This document shows, piece after piece, positions 42,506 through 53,186 of a stretch of 64,000 nucleotides of DNA. The translations under genes were made by a program, and so were the position numbers. Positions within the stretch are counted from its first letter, which is position 1. The number at the start of each line of letters is the position of its first letter. This DNA is from Symbiodinium natans (taxonomy: Eukaryota > Sar > Dinophyceae > Suessiales > Symbiodiniaceae), in the NCBI GenBank assembly GCA_905221605.1, contig CAJNDS010000957.1, positions 609,501 to 673,500 of the forward strand, written 5' to 3'. The notes under the pieces are model-generated. The model had not been told where the DNA came from. It searched no databases and saw nothing but the letters and a program-made list of their open reading frames with translations.

Positions 42506-45500
42506 ATGGCGGAGCCCGCGCAGAAGAAGGCCCGCACCACGCGCACCTTCCTGTTCTCCTCAGAGTCTGTGAACGAAGGTCCCGTGCTTAGCAGCTTAGC
42601 ATGCTTCTTGGAAGCTTGGAAGCATTAGCTGGGATTGAGCAGCAACTTGAGGCCACCCGGACAAGATCTGCGACCAAGTCTCGGATGCTGTCCTGGATGC
42701 CTGCCTGAAGGTGGACCCCAAGAGCAAGGTGGCCTGCGAGACCGCGACCAAGGACAACATGGTCATGGTGGCTGGGGTGCCTTGGTCTGCATGCTACAAT
42801 GTGCCACACACTCATAGAGCGTTCGCTGCGATAACTGCAGAACTCGCGTCGAGCCTGCCGGCAAAGCCAAGGAGATTACCACCGGAGCCAAGCTCGACTA
42901 CGACAAGGCAAGGTTGAGCTCAATGATGCCAAGCGAGAGTCTGTCATTCCAAGCTTGTGGGATCACCACAAAAGGGCTACTTTCAGCTATTTCCCCTAAT
43001 TGCAGAAATTCAAAGCAATTAGAAACATCAGAAAGCCGGAATGTTTGGGAACGTTTGGGCATGTTTTGAATCCCAGAGAAAGTCTCAGGGAAGTTCATCG
43101 TGGTCGAGACCCCAACTCTGACTCTGGGACAGTGGTTTTAGGGTTGACAGGCCCAAAAGCGTGAACCACGAAGCCCTGAACCCGATTCCCAGTGAAAGCA
43201 CACCCGACATCCCCGGTACAATTAGATCGGCGAACTTTAGGTTTAGGGCTCAGGGTTTTTCGGGCTTCGGGTCTAGGGTGATTTCGGTTTTAGGGTTTAG
43301 GTTTTGAGGTTATTTCGGGTTTAGGGTTTGGGTTCAGGGTTTGGGGTTTAGGGTGATTTCGCTTCAAATTCCAGGAAAGGAACCATTGCAAACAATTCCC
43401 GACACAAAACACAAGCAAAATAACCCAAATCCCAAATGCAAAAACATCCCCAAAAAAACCGCAAGAAAGTTGGGAATGATTAATAAAGTTAAAAAGTCAG
43501 AAACAGATCAAAAAAATCAGAACAACCAGGAAAATCAGAATAACTAGAAAGTTACAACATCACAAAACATCCCAAAATCCAAAGAATCCAAAAAGCGATT
43601 CCACAAAACACATCCAAACATTCCCAAGCAACCCAAGAAACAAACACCGAAAGCGAACGAAAAAACTGGCAATAAAAAAAGCAGTATTTTCCACCAAACT
43701 CTAAAACAACCCACAACAAGTCCGATGTTTCGGGACGGATCGACATGTTTCCGTTCTATCCAGACCTCGGGGTCCGAGGTCTCAGGAAACTCCAGGCTAC
43801 CAAGGTCCTAAGCCTCTGCTCCCTTTTCCTTCTCAGGTTTCACTTATGGCTCCGGAAACAAACCGGCCTCTTGTGCTTGGGCTCCCTTGCGCCCAGTGTC
43901 TGCGATGGGGGTGACTGTGATGCTCAAAATGCAAGACTTCTGTCACTCCCATATTCCCCACCCATTGGGGTAGTTAGATGTTAGGGACAAAGTGGCACGC
44001 TTCATGTGACGCGACGGAGTCAGGACAGTACAAGGACAGCAGGTAGGACTGAGGCAGGGCGGGCAAATGTACCGAAATGTTGCCACACTAAGCAGGCGGG
44101 CAACTGTACCGAAATGATGCCACTTACATCGTAGGCTCCCATTGCAGATGAAAGCGCTACAATACTAAGGGAACTCGTGACCCGATCGTGCGGGCTTGGA
44201 TGCAAGGTTTCCCTAGAGTTGACGTTTGAAGGACAGGGTGGGGATTCTCGAAGTGATATTTCGGAGCAGGAGTGTTTTTAATTTTTTGGAATGTTTTCAA
44301 TGCTTCAACTGTTCTCGAATGAATATGATTTTTTGGGATGAAGTTGAATGAAGCAGAATGGTTTCGGTGTTTCTAGATTCTCCCGAACTCACAAAACAAC
44401 CCTTCCGAACTGGACCCTATCCTTGGGTCTGGTGGTGTGTTGTGCGGCTGGTACTTTTCCAAAGCTGACTGCTGAATGCTGCTGAAGGGCGCGGCGCCTT
44501 CTGAAGCAAGCAAGAAGCAACCCGAGAGTTGCAGCATGTGTCCAGCGGATACCAGCCACAGGTGGTGCGCGGAGTTGTGGCGCAGATCGGCTTCGACAGC
44601 TTCGTGGACGACCTGTCCAGCGTGGACAGCAAGGGTTTGAGCCACAAGACCTGCAGCTCGGCGTGGCCAGTCACAAGAGCCTCACAGCTAGGATTCGCAG
44701 AAAGTGCTAGATGCTAGAATTCTTTTGTGAGATTCGTTTCGTCGAGGCGAGGTCCTGGTGCGCATCAACAAGCAGAGCCCGGACATTGCCGGGGGAGTGC
44801 ACGTGGGCAAGGATGAGATGGATGTGGGCGCCGGAGATCAGGGCATCATGTTCGGCTATGCCAGCGACGAGACGTCCGATTGCATGCCCCTGACCCACTC
44901 CATGGCCACTCGCCTCGGCAAGACCTTGACCGACGTGCGCAAGAGCGGCGAGTGCTGGTGGCTGCGACCTGACGGCAAGACGCAGGTGACCATCGAGTAC
45001 ATGCAGCACCCAGATGGCTCTGTGGAGCCGAAGAAGATCCACACCGTTGTCATCTCCACGCAGCATGCAGAGCCGTCCAAGGCCAAGCGTACACAGGAGT
45101 GTGCTGGCTACAGTGGTGTGGAGATGGTCGCACCCAGCATGGAGCAGATGAACAAGGAGATCGAGGAGAAGGTCATCAAGCGAACGCTTCAGTCGATCAA
45201 ATTGAAGAACGGCCAGCCCGCCATCAGCCTTTATGGCAGCCACACGCACCTGCACATCAATCCGTCGGGCAAGTTCATCATCGGTGGTCCTCAGGGCGAT
45301 GCGGGCCTTACTGGCCGCAAGATCATCATTGTGCCTGGGTCGGCAGTTGTTGCAGCTAGGCATGATCGCGTAAGCTAGCTTGTATGATCTTGTATGGGTG
45401 CAGACGCAAAGGACACCTACGGAGGCTGGGGAGCCCACGGCGGCGGTGCCTTCTCTGGCAAGGACCCCACCAAGGTGGACCGATCAGCCGCCTACATCTG

Positions 45501-45897
45501 CCGGCAGATGGCCAAGTCCGTGGTCAGCAGCGGCCTGAGCGCGCGCTGCCTGGTGCAGCTGTCGTACGCCATCGGCGTGGCCAAGCCCCTGTCCCTGTTC
45601 GTGGAGACCTACGGCAGCGAGAAGGGCGACCTGACTGTGGACGACATCACGAAGGTGTTGAAGATTGAGTTCGACTGCCGTCCGGGGGCCATCGCGCAGT
45701 CCTTGGCCCTGCGTGAGCCAAAGTACCAGGAGACGGCTGCCTACTGCCACTTTGGCCGTGAGCCTGTCACCAAAGATGGCATCAAGTTCTTCGAGTGGGA
45801 GAACCCGAAGAACTTGGGCAAGTACAAGAGCATGAGCACGGCTCAGGTGGATGCCGCCTTGAAGAGCAGCACGTACCTCACAAAGTGGGTGGACTAA
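42506..45897 (+). CDS. SAMS: S-adenosylmethionine synthetase, copy 7, with large insertion in intron 3
   Basis: Exons 42506-42578, 42652-42776, 42872-42907, 44562-44652, 44747-45330, 45412-45897. All coding exons and splice sites are intact. Intron 3 is about 1.65 kb instead of ~195 bp because of foreign sequence at 42932-44430. About 24 bp of the normal intron is also lost just before exon 4. One amino-acid change: Ala to Val in the YSG(A/V)EM insertion loop. The gene may still splice to a normal protein, or the two halves may be separate remnants; sequence alone cannot decide. Confidence 0.8.
42932..44430. other. 1.5-kb insertion in intron 3 of copy 7, with TTTAGGG-type tract
   Basis: Normal intron sequence stops after GATGCCA (42931) and resumes at GGTGGTGTGTTGTGC (about 44431). 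Between them, 43225-43368 is dense in TTTAGGG, TTTAGGTTT, GGTTTGGGG and CAGGG words (a degenerate telomere-type tract). 43380-43720 is A/C-rich with many CCCAAA and AAAACA words, and the rest is ordinary. I see no open gene, terminal repeat or target-site duplication that I can confirm. Confidence 0.75.
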
Positions 45898-46019
45898 GCG
45901 CGCAACGCGACCCAGAAACTGGGTCCGCCCTCCGATTGCCAGACCACGGCAGCGCGCGATGCCACAGGATCCGCCTGGCCCAGTGCCGGCGCGCTTGTGG
46001 CGGAGCCAGCTGTCTTGGC
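45898..46019 (+). other. short homologous spacer after copy 7
   Basis: Shares CCGCCCTCC, CACGGCAGC and GCCTGGCCC variants with the spacer after copy 8 but not with copies 1-6, linking copies 7 and 8 at their 3' ends. Confidence 0.6.
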
Positions 46020-46360
46020 CACGGATTCTTTCTTTGCATTGCCTTTCGCGGTGCATCAAAGAAGAACAGAGTGGCAGCTGTTTTTCAGCATTGACGCTGG
46101 GGCTACGCCCCATGTCATATTCCAATTGCCACTAGCATCATGACTTATGCACGGTAGGGTTTACGGTACTGTTGAGTGTGATTGTATATGACAATAAGTA
46201 TGCGTATAGTTGAAGTAAGAAAATGAATACCTATACAAAGAAACAAATCAATAAATACGTAGATACAAAATAAATAAATACATAATATACATATATACGT
46301 ATCCATTCAATTCACCCACCCATCCACTTATTTTCTTGTTGATATGGTCTGGGGTGGGTC

Positions 46361-46558
46361 CCCCCCCCCCCCCCTTCCCCTCCCCCCTTCCCAACCCTCG
46401 CAGCATTCCCGCCCCCCACCCACCCCCCCCACCCACCCCCCCCCCCCCCCCCACACCCCCCACCCACCCCCTCGCCCCCACCCACCCACCCCCCCCCCCC
46501 CCCCCCCTCCCCCCCCCCCCCCCCCCGCCCCCCCCTCCCCCCCCCCCCCCCCCCCCCT
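46361..46558. repeat. poly-C tract with CCCACC interruptions
   Basis: About 200 bp almost entirely C on the + strand. Read length at such tracts is error-prone, so exact run lengths should not be trusted. Confidence 0.9.
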
Positions 46559-47332
46559 GCCCAGGTGCTGTGGTGGTGGGGTTTTGGGTTTAGGGTTTTC
46601 GGGTTCAGGGTTTGAAGGTTTGGGGCTCAGATTGCTCTCTCCCGTCTTGGGTTGTTCGTATAATTCGGGCACGGCTGCCCTGGTGGAGGTGTCCCCGGTG
46701 GATGCTTTGTCTCCTTGCAACCCGTGAACGAGCTAGATGTTGAACGGTCCTAGTGGCTTGTACTCGCAGTATCAGCAATCGTACTCTCACATCCATCAAA
46801 TGGATTCTGTGGTTAACTTGTGGTACATGATTCTCTCCCAAGCTACAGTCAGCTGGAAGCCCCGGATCATAGTGGGTGAGACTAATCGTAGCAACTTCAT
46901 GTCGGGCCTGGTCGCCCAGAATGCTGTGAATGATCCTGCCTTTGTCTGCCTTGCTTGCCATTTGGTTCGAGCAAGACCCCCCCCTGGGAACAACCAACCA
47001 AAAAGAGCTCCCACGCTACAGCGTTTGCGCCTCAAGCTTAGTCATGGACGGCCCAGAGGGTACGGTCAGCCTGCGATACCGAGGATGCCGCCCATCCAAT
47101 GACAGCGTTGCTGTCCTGTTTTTTTTGCCCTTCGATGTGAAGAATGTCTTAGCGGCGTCTGCGAGTCTGCAGGGGCAGCAACGGCAAATTGCTACGTTGT
47201 GAGAATCTTGCATTGCATGTTGCAGGAGGTTGCCTATTCCGCGGAGGAAGAATGCTTGGACCACAGAAATCCACAGAACATGTGACGAGCCTCGTGTCAT
47301 GATGTGTGATATGTCGTATCCCCCGAAGAGGT

Positions 47333-47537
47333 TGGGAGTACTTGGATCCCCAGTCCGTCAAGCGCGGCCCATTCTCCGGCAGCCGCATGCTCGTGCCCAA
47401 CCCAGGCTTCTTTTCTGACTCGAGAGCTGTCCTGGAACATTCAAAAACTCACAGTATCAGAGATCGTGCGGGTTGTTCTTCCTTAGGTGTGGTACGAACA
47501 CGAAATGCTCCCCGAGGCTGCCCCTGCTTCAGTGTAG
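47333..47537 (+). pseudogene. GYF-domain gene fragment, split by an intron
   Basis: Exon part 47333-47392 encodes WEYLDPQSVKRGPFSGSRML. A GT donor follows at 47393, the AG acceptor is at 47485-47486, and the next exon starts at 47487 with VWYEHEMLPE. Joined in phase 0, the residues ML-VWYEHEMLPE complete the GYF signature (W-x-Y-x-D-P-Q ... GPFS ... ML-x-W-Y ... LP). GYF domains bind proline-rich peptides, often in splicing or translation-repressor proteins. Only the domain core is seen and copy 8 of the array begins about 100 bp later, so I treat it as a transported gene fragment. A GC donor after CCCGAG at about 47515 could continue the gene if more exons exist. Confidence 0.55.
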
Positions 47538-47603
47538 CTTAAGGGATCTGCCAGGCTCAGGGGTCAGCAAAGTCTCAACTCACCGCCTTCTCTCAAAACA
47601 GCT

Positions 47604-47643
47604 TTTACCATTTTTGTGCGCCTTGGTCCACTCCTTCATAGCC
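47604..47643 (+). promoter_or_regulatory. minimal conserved upstream block and acceptor of copy 8
   Basis: TTACCATTTTTGTGCGCCTT then GGTCCACTCCTTCATAG|CC before the ATG. Despite a completely different sequence further upstream, this ~40-bp block matches the one before copy 1, with ATAG in place of CTCAG at the acceptor. Confidence 0.5.
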
Positions 47644-49573
47644 ATGGCGGAGCCCGCGCAGAAGAAGGCCCGCACCACGCGCACCTTCCTGTTCTCCTCA
47701 GAGTCTGTGAACGAAGGTCCCGTGCTTAGCAGCTTAGCATGCTTCTTGGAAGCTTGGAAGCATTAGCTGGGATTGAGCAGCAACTTGAGGCCACCCGGAC
47801 AAGATCTGCGACCAAGTCTCGGATGCTGTCCTGGATGCCTGCCTGAAGGTGGACCCCAAGAGCAAGGTGGCCTGCGAGACCGCGACCAAGGACAACATGG
47901 TCATGGTGGCTGGGGTGCCTTGGGCTGCATGCTACAATGTGCCACACTTTCATAGAGCGTTCGCTGCGAAAACTGCAGAACTCGCGTCGAGCCTGCCGGC
48001 AAAGCCAAGGAGATTACCACCGGAGCCAAGCTCGACTACGACAAGGCAAGGTTGAGCTCAATGATGCCGCGTGAGTGTTCGGTGGCGTTTTGTGCAGTTG
48101 GTACTTTTCCAAAGCCGGCTGCTGAATATTGCTGAAGGGCGCAGCACATTCTGAAGCAAGCTTGAAGCAACCCGAGAGTATGGGAAGTGGTGGGGCGCAG
48201 GCAGTTGCAGCATGTTTCCAGCGGTAACCAGCCACAGGTGGTGCGCGGAGTTGTGGCGCAGATCGGCTTCGACAGCTTTGTGGACGACCTGTCCAGCGTG
48301 GACAGCAAGGGTTTGAGCCACAAGACCTGCAGCTCGGCGTGGCCAGTCACAAGAGCCTCACAGCTAGGATTCGCAGAAAGTGCTAGATGCTAGAATTCTT
48401 TTGTGAGATTCGTTTCGTCGAGGCGAGGTCCTGGTGCGCATCAACAAGCAGAGCCCGGACATTGCCGGGGGAGTGCACGTGGGCAAGGATGAGATGGATG
48501 TGGGCGCCGGAGATCAGGGCATCATGTTCGGCTATGCCAGCGACGAGACGTCCGATTGCATGCCCCTGACCCACTCCATGGCCACTCGCCTCGGCAAGAC
48601 CTTGACCGACGTGCGCAAGAGCGGCGAGTGCTGGTGGCTGCGACCTGACGGCAAGACGCAGGTGACCATCGAGTACATGCAGCACCCAGATGGCTCTGTG
48701 GAGCCGAAGAAGATCCACACCGTTGTCATCTCCACGCAGCATGCAGAGCCGTCCAAGGCCAAGCGTACACAGGAGTGTGCTGGCTACAGTGGTGCGGAGA
48801 TGGTCGCACCCAGCATGGAGCAGATGAACAAGGAGATCGAGGAGAAGGTCATCAAGCGAACGCTTCAGTCGATCAAATTGAAGAACGGCCAGCCCGCCAT
48901 CAGCCTTTATGGCAGCCACACGCACCTGCACATCAATCCGTCGGGCAAGTTCATCATCGGTGGTCCTCAGGGCGATGCGGGCCTTACTGGCCGCAAGATC
49001 ATCATTGTGCCTGGGTCGGCAGTTGTTGCAGCTAGGCATGACCGCATAAGCTAGCTTGTATGATCTTGTATGGCTGCAGCCGCAAAGGACACCTACGGAG
49101 GCTGGGGAGCCCACGGCGGCGGTGCTTTCTCTGGCAAGGACCCCACCAAGGTGGACCGATCAGCCGCCTACATCTGCCGGCAGATGGCCAAGTCCGTGGT
49201 CAGCAGCGGCCTGAGCGCGCGTTGCCTGGTGCAGCTGTCGTACGCCATCGGCGTGGCCAAGCCCCTGTCCCTGTTCGTGGAGACCTACGGCAGCGAGAAG
49301 GGCGACCTGACTGTGGACGACATCACGAAGGTGTTGAAGATTGAGTTCGACTGCCGTCCGGGGGCCATCGCGCAGTCCTTGGCCCTGCGTGAGCCAAAGT
49401 ACCAGGAGACGGCTGCCTACTGCCACTTTGGCCGTGAGCCTGTCACCAAAGATGGCATCAAGTTCTTCGAGTGGGAGAACCCGAAGAACTTGGGAAAGTA
49501 CAAGAGCATGAGCACGGCTCAGGTGGATGCCGCCTTGAAGAGCAGCACGTACCTCACAAAGTGGGTGGACTAA
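47644..49573 (+). CDS. SAMS: S-adenosylmethionine synthetase, copy 8
   Basis: Exons 47644-47716, 47790-47914, 48010-48045, 48238-48328, 48423-49006, 49088-49573; the last copy of the array. Long intron 1, intron 3 of the GCGCAGCACATTCTG type, intron 5 of the A form. Silent changes include CGT for CGC in SARCL and GGA for GGC in NLGK. Introns 2 and 3 have diverged more here than in the central copies, as expected for an edge copy. The protein matches copy 1. Confidence 0.95.
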
Positions 49574-49695
49574 GCGCGCAAGGCGACCCAGAAACTGGGT
49601 CCGCCCTCCGTTTGCCAGACCACGGCAGCGCGCGATGCGACAGGATCCGCCTGGCCCAGTCCCGGCGCGCTTGTGGCGGAGCCAGCTGCCTTGGC

Positions 49696-51442
49696 GCAAA
49701 CATCTGTACATTGGTAGTCATGTGTGGAGATGTAAAGTGCGAGAGCGCAGCAGCCCCCGCCTGGGATGGCGAAAAGAAGCACCTCTCGCCCAAGACATGG
49801 CTAGATGCCAGCAGAGTCTTGCTCTTGCGGTCTTGCCCCTGCGCCAGGAGCTACGCGTGCGCTATGAGGCACGCATGCCCTTCATACCCATCCGGGAGCA
49901 GAATGCTTAGAACTTCCAGGAGAGTAACAGCAGCTCTTCCTTGTACATGCTACCATATGCTACACAAGGAAGGTGTGCGCAGCGCCATCGAGTCGGGTGA
50001 CGTTTGCCAGTGAAGAAACCTGCAAAATCCTGCAAAAAACAGCGTCCAACAGAGGGTTGGACCGTCGATCCGAGAACTCGGGGGTGCGGCCCGCAGTGCG
50101 GAACTCGAGTAGGGACGGTGCAACTCACCCTCTTCGAGAGAGAGAGAGAGAGTCATCGTCGCAGCAGGAAATGTTCGTGCGGCGCGGGAGCGGGGTCGCG
50201 CGGTTGCGCGGGGGCTTGCCTCCACACCCCAAAGAAAGAAAGAAAGAGAGTCATCAACCGCAAGCTATAAGCATCACAGGTAAGAGTTATAGAGGCAAGT
50301 ATACTTATCAAAGACGAAGGTGCAAGTGCAGATACAGACACGTAATCACACATACATATACACAGGCATACGCACATTCGTATACCTACATGTGTATGTA
50401 TATGACGATATATGTATATAATGTCTGCGTGTCTGTATATGGCAATATCTGTATATATTTTCTGCTTAAATAAAGAAGAAGACAAGAACATAATAGAATG
50501 TGTGTGTGTGTGTGCATATATATAGAGACATAGATACGACATGACTCTGTGTGTGTGTGTGCATATTGATGTGCACTTGCGTGTCTCAATATTTATGCCA
50601 AGCAAAACCGACCTCCGTGGGCCGAGGCTTTTTCATCCGCCGCTGCAGCCCTTCAAGTCAGATCCCTCCAGTGCCAAGCGCTTTTCTTTGCTTCTCCTGG
50701 ATGTGTGCTCAGCGTGCCCAGCTCGCAGCGCTAAGCACTTGCTAAGCACTGCCTTTCATCTGTCTCAGCTCCAAGGCTCTGAGGCAAGCTGCGCATGAGA
50801 GCGTGATCTTACAAGTCTTACAGTTCGCCTGCATTCCTTTTTCGCACGCAGCAGTAACAGGACACTTGCATCACATCACTCAAGGGAGACATGGGCCCAA
50901 ACTGGGCGCAGTCACACGCACTCACATGCGCAAAATTGCGCACACACAGGTCAGTCATAGGTCTATAGGTGGGACGAGGTGGGTTTTATCTGGCCTGCTG
51001 CCGTTTCAGGCTGGGACATGGGCTGTGATATGTCAGAAGGTCATAGTCCCCGTCGGCCTGCTTTCCCCACTGTTGCCGCAAGGCAAAGATGGTGGAGTTC
51101 TCGCCGGCAGAGAGGGAGATGTTACAAGGCAAGGCCTGTGGAGCAGTGTAGGGCTCAATGGCCTGCCAACGAATGTATCGCTGCCGGCACATTTCCGTAT
51201 GGAAGGAGTGGCACATGTCGGCATATCAGCGCATAGTGCCACATAGACCATCTGGTATCAGTTGCTAACCCTCGGCTTAGGAAGGCACGAGCCCTTTCTG
51301 GGCAGATGCAATCACGCAAAGTTTGGATCCCGTCAGCAGGTGTTTGGCCGCTCGACTTGCTTGAGGCTTGTGGGGAGTGCACTGAACCCTTTATGTTTTG
51401 ATCAGCTTGTTTTGATAACTGAGTTTGCTTCTCTTGGCATAG
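49696..51442. other. right flank of the array, no supported gene
   Basis: Contains a GA run (50139-50152), AT-rich TATATGT-type microsatellite DNA with GT runs (50340-50580), and otherwise mixed sequence. Frames at 50800-51250 are not convincing. Confidence 0.4.
50340..50580. repeat. AT/GT-rich microsatellite region
   Basis: Runs of ACATATA, TGTATATG and two GTGTGTGTGTGTG tracts (about 50501-50514 and 50549-50561). Confidence 0.8.
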
Positions 51443-51817
51443 ATGTCAACTCGGAGTTGCAGAGTCGCAGAGGACCCGCTGCGGCAGCCACGAGTGGTCT
51501 CCTCCGCGAAAGACTTCCTCCGGGAGGATGGGAGCGGGGACTCCTGCGATCCTGTGAGTCTTCTGCACTTTTCTGCGCACCCCCCCCCCCCCCCTCTCCC
51601 CCTCTGTATTGTAGAACCTTTTGGCAGGTGCTGGTGGCTGACCACCTGGGAGATTTCATTGCCCGATGCCTGGTGTACGAGTGTACCACACGGAACCAAT
51701 GGGGGCTTTAGACTCCATTAGAAAAGTGCCCTCTTTTGCATCCGCCATGGTGCACCTTCACAGGTTCTTCCGAACGGTGTCAAGCTACTGGGCCTCAACG
51801 AGGAGGATGGGATGCCA
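51443..51817 (+). CDS. putative multi-exon gene, function unknown
   Basis: Exon 51443-51553 (after GCATAG; VAEDPLRQPRVVSSAKDFLR, then EDGSGDSCDP) is followed by GTGAGT and a C/T-rich intron with a long C-run. Exon 2 opens at 51628 after TTGGCAG (VLVADHLGDFIARCLVYECT); both boundaries are phase 0. A third island opens at 51764 after TTCACAG (VLPNGVKLLGLNEEDGMP). The exon 2 donor is unclear, so the link to the third is uncertain. No family recognised. Confidence 0.35.
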
Positions 51818-52022
51818 TAGAGTTCAGTTCTTACAGACTTGCAAGAGGTGAGATAGAAGGGTTCAATTTTGCCAGGAGGTGATGCCCCCAGAGTTGACGA
51901 CTGCCCTGAACAGTACATCCTCGGTGCGCGGCTGAATCTCTCTCAGAGCCAAATGTGCCAAGAACAACGCAGATCTCGGAGACCTCGTTCAATGTCGCCG
52001 TCCGAATGCCACCATGTCGGCC

Positions 52023-52070
52023 CATGGCACATCATGGCACGTCATGGCACGTAATGGCATGCCATGGCAC
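52023..52070. repeat. 10-bp repeat of CATGGCAC(G/A)T units
   Basis: Five imperfect units in register, rich in palindromic ATGGCAT/CCATGG words. Confidence 0.85.
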
Positions 52071-52477
52071 CTGAAGGTCGAGGAGTTGCTGAAGTACTTT
52101 CAAGCAGTCAGGTGCCCGGAGTTGTCAAGCTCTGCGGGTTGTAGAATCGATGACGATCTAGCAAATCAGCGGTAGCATGATCATCAAGGCGCACTCACCC
52201 ACACTAGGTCCTTGAGTTTAGGCTCTACTAAAGCTCGAAAGGATGAGTGAATAAGCCGCAGCTGTTGTCCTTTGCCTCACGGCCGAAAGGCCATTCCCCC
52301 CCGGAGGGGGCCATGCGCTCAGAAGCACAGCTTATCGGGAATTCGATTCGGGAAAGTCATGTTGGATTAGCAGGCTGAGTACCTTGACCCCTGTGGGTTA
52401 TGTCACGATGCAAGACGCTTGACTCTTGCAGAAGTTGCCGTCCCTTTCTACCCGGCTGGCCAAGGCTGTCACGCAGT

Positions 52478-52560
52478 CTCTGTTTGTCTGTTTGCCTGTT
52501 TGTCTGTTTGTCTGTCTGTTTTTCTGTTTGTTTGATTGTTTGTTTGTTTGTTTATGTCTG
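52478..52560. repeat. TTTG/TCTG microsatellite
   Basis: Tetranucleotide run of TGTT, TGTC and GTTT units, becoming pure TTTG at the right end. Confidence 0.9.
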
Positions 52561-52719
52561 TGTGAGGTGTGTCTCTGACTCTCTCGCCCTCTCTTTCTTC
52601 CGTTCTGATTATCTTTCTTGGTGATGGCATCCTCGGCCTTGGTTCTGGCCCTGGTTGGGGGTCAATGGTGAGGGAGAGGTAGGAAGAGGCTTGCAACTGG
52701 TTCTAGGGGCGTTGTGCAG

Positions 52720-53186
52720 TGGGCCTCGCCCGAGGACGACATACTGCTGGAGAAGTACAAGGTGCCGTAGTCTCTCCCGAACCCGAAGCTCCTCCCCTCG
52801 CCCCATCCCATTCGCACGTTTAGCCGCGTTTGGCATGTTCCAAGCTTCCTTTCCTGATAGCAAAGAAGTGTTGCAAAGCCTTGGAGGCTGGCCTGGAGTA
52901 CGTGGACAGCCAGGGGGAGCAGCGTGGTGTGCTGCCCAAGGAGCGGCGCGGGCCCAAGAAGCCCAAGAAAGCCCAAGAAAGCCCAAGAAAGGGCTCCGTG
53001 GCTCCGCGGCGCCGTGGCTTTGAGATGGCTGACCAGAGTTTCGGGGGGTGGTTTGGCGGCAGGTTCTTCGAGCACAAACCAGCTTGGAAACCGAAGAGCC
53101 CTGGGAAAGAGAGGCGGAACCTCCGCGGCCGCATCTCGGAGATTCTGCGGCTGGTTCGCGAGGGCCAGGCGCAGACTCGTGCGTAA
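52720..53186 (+). CDS. 3' part of a basic, repeat-bearing protein
   Basis: A small exon 52720-52761 (WASPEDDILLEKYK, after GTGCAG, GT donor) joins in phase 0 to 52887-53186 (after TTGGAG), which reads AGLEYVDSQGEQRGVLPKE and ends at TAA with 99 residues. The middle is Lys/Pro-rich because of a 10-bp repeat (GCCCAAGAAA, about 52962-52991), which shifts frame each unit and so gives KKPKKAQESPRK. The C-terminus (RNLRGRISEILRLVREG) is a basic amphipathic helix. No family recognised; earlier exons not found. Confidence 0.45.

Larger units (their letters stand above)
46020..47603. other. 1.6-kb insertion between copies 7 and 8
   Basis: Unrelated to other spacers. Contents: AT-rich DNA (46140-46330), a long poly-C tract (46361-46558), a TTTAGGG-like patch (46578-46625), mixed sequence with Gln/Gly/Pro-rich frames (for example GRPRGYGQPAIPRMPPIQ at about 47045-47100), and the split GYF-domain fragment. 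The array resumes at CTTTTACCATTTTTGTG (about 47601). Confidence 0.7.
28953..49695 (+). repeat. tandem array of eight SAM synthetase genes
   Basis: Head-to-tail units of gene plus ~320 bp spacer. ATG-to-ATG distances are 2252, 2248, 2249, 2241, 2260, 2259 and 5138 bp. Coding exons and introns are almost identical among copies. The last interval is long because of two insertions (42932-44430 and about 46020-47600). Left homology ends at about 28953. Right homology ends near 49695, inside the spacer after copy 8. Confidence 0.97.
51818..52719. other. no supported gene; short repeats
   Basis: A CATGGCAC-type 10-bp repeat (five units) lies at 52023-52070 and a TTTG/TCTG microsatellite at 52478-52560. 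An exon-like island after TTTGCCAG near 51880 (EVMPPELTTALNSTSS) might belong to the preceding gene. Confidence 0.4.

Noticed and set aside
42506-45897. Copy 7 as two separate truncated pseudogenes
   Set aside because: All six exons and splice sites are intact and in order, so one gene with an enlarged intron is simpler, though not proven.
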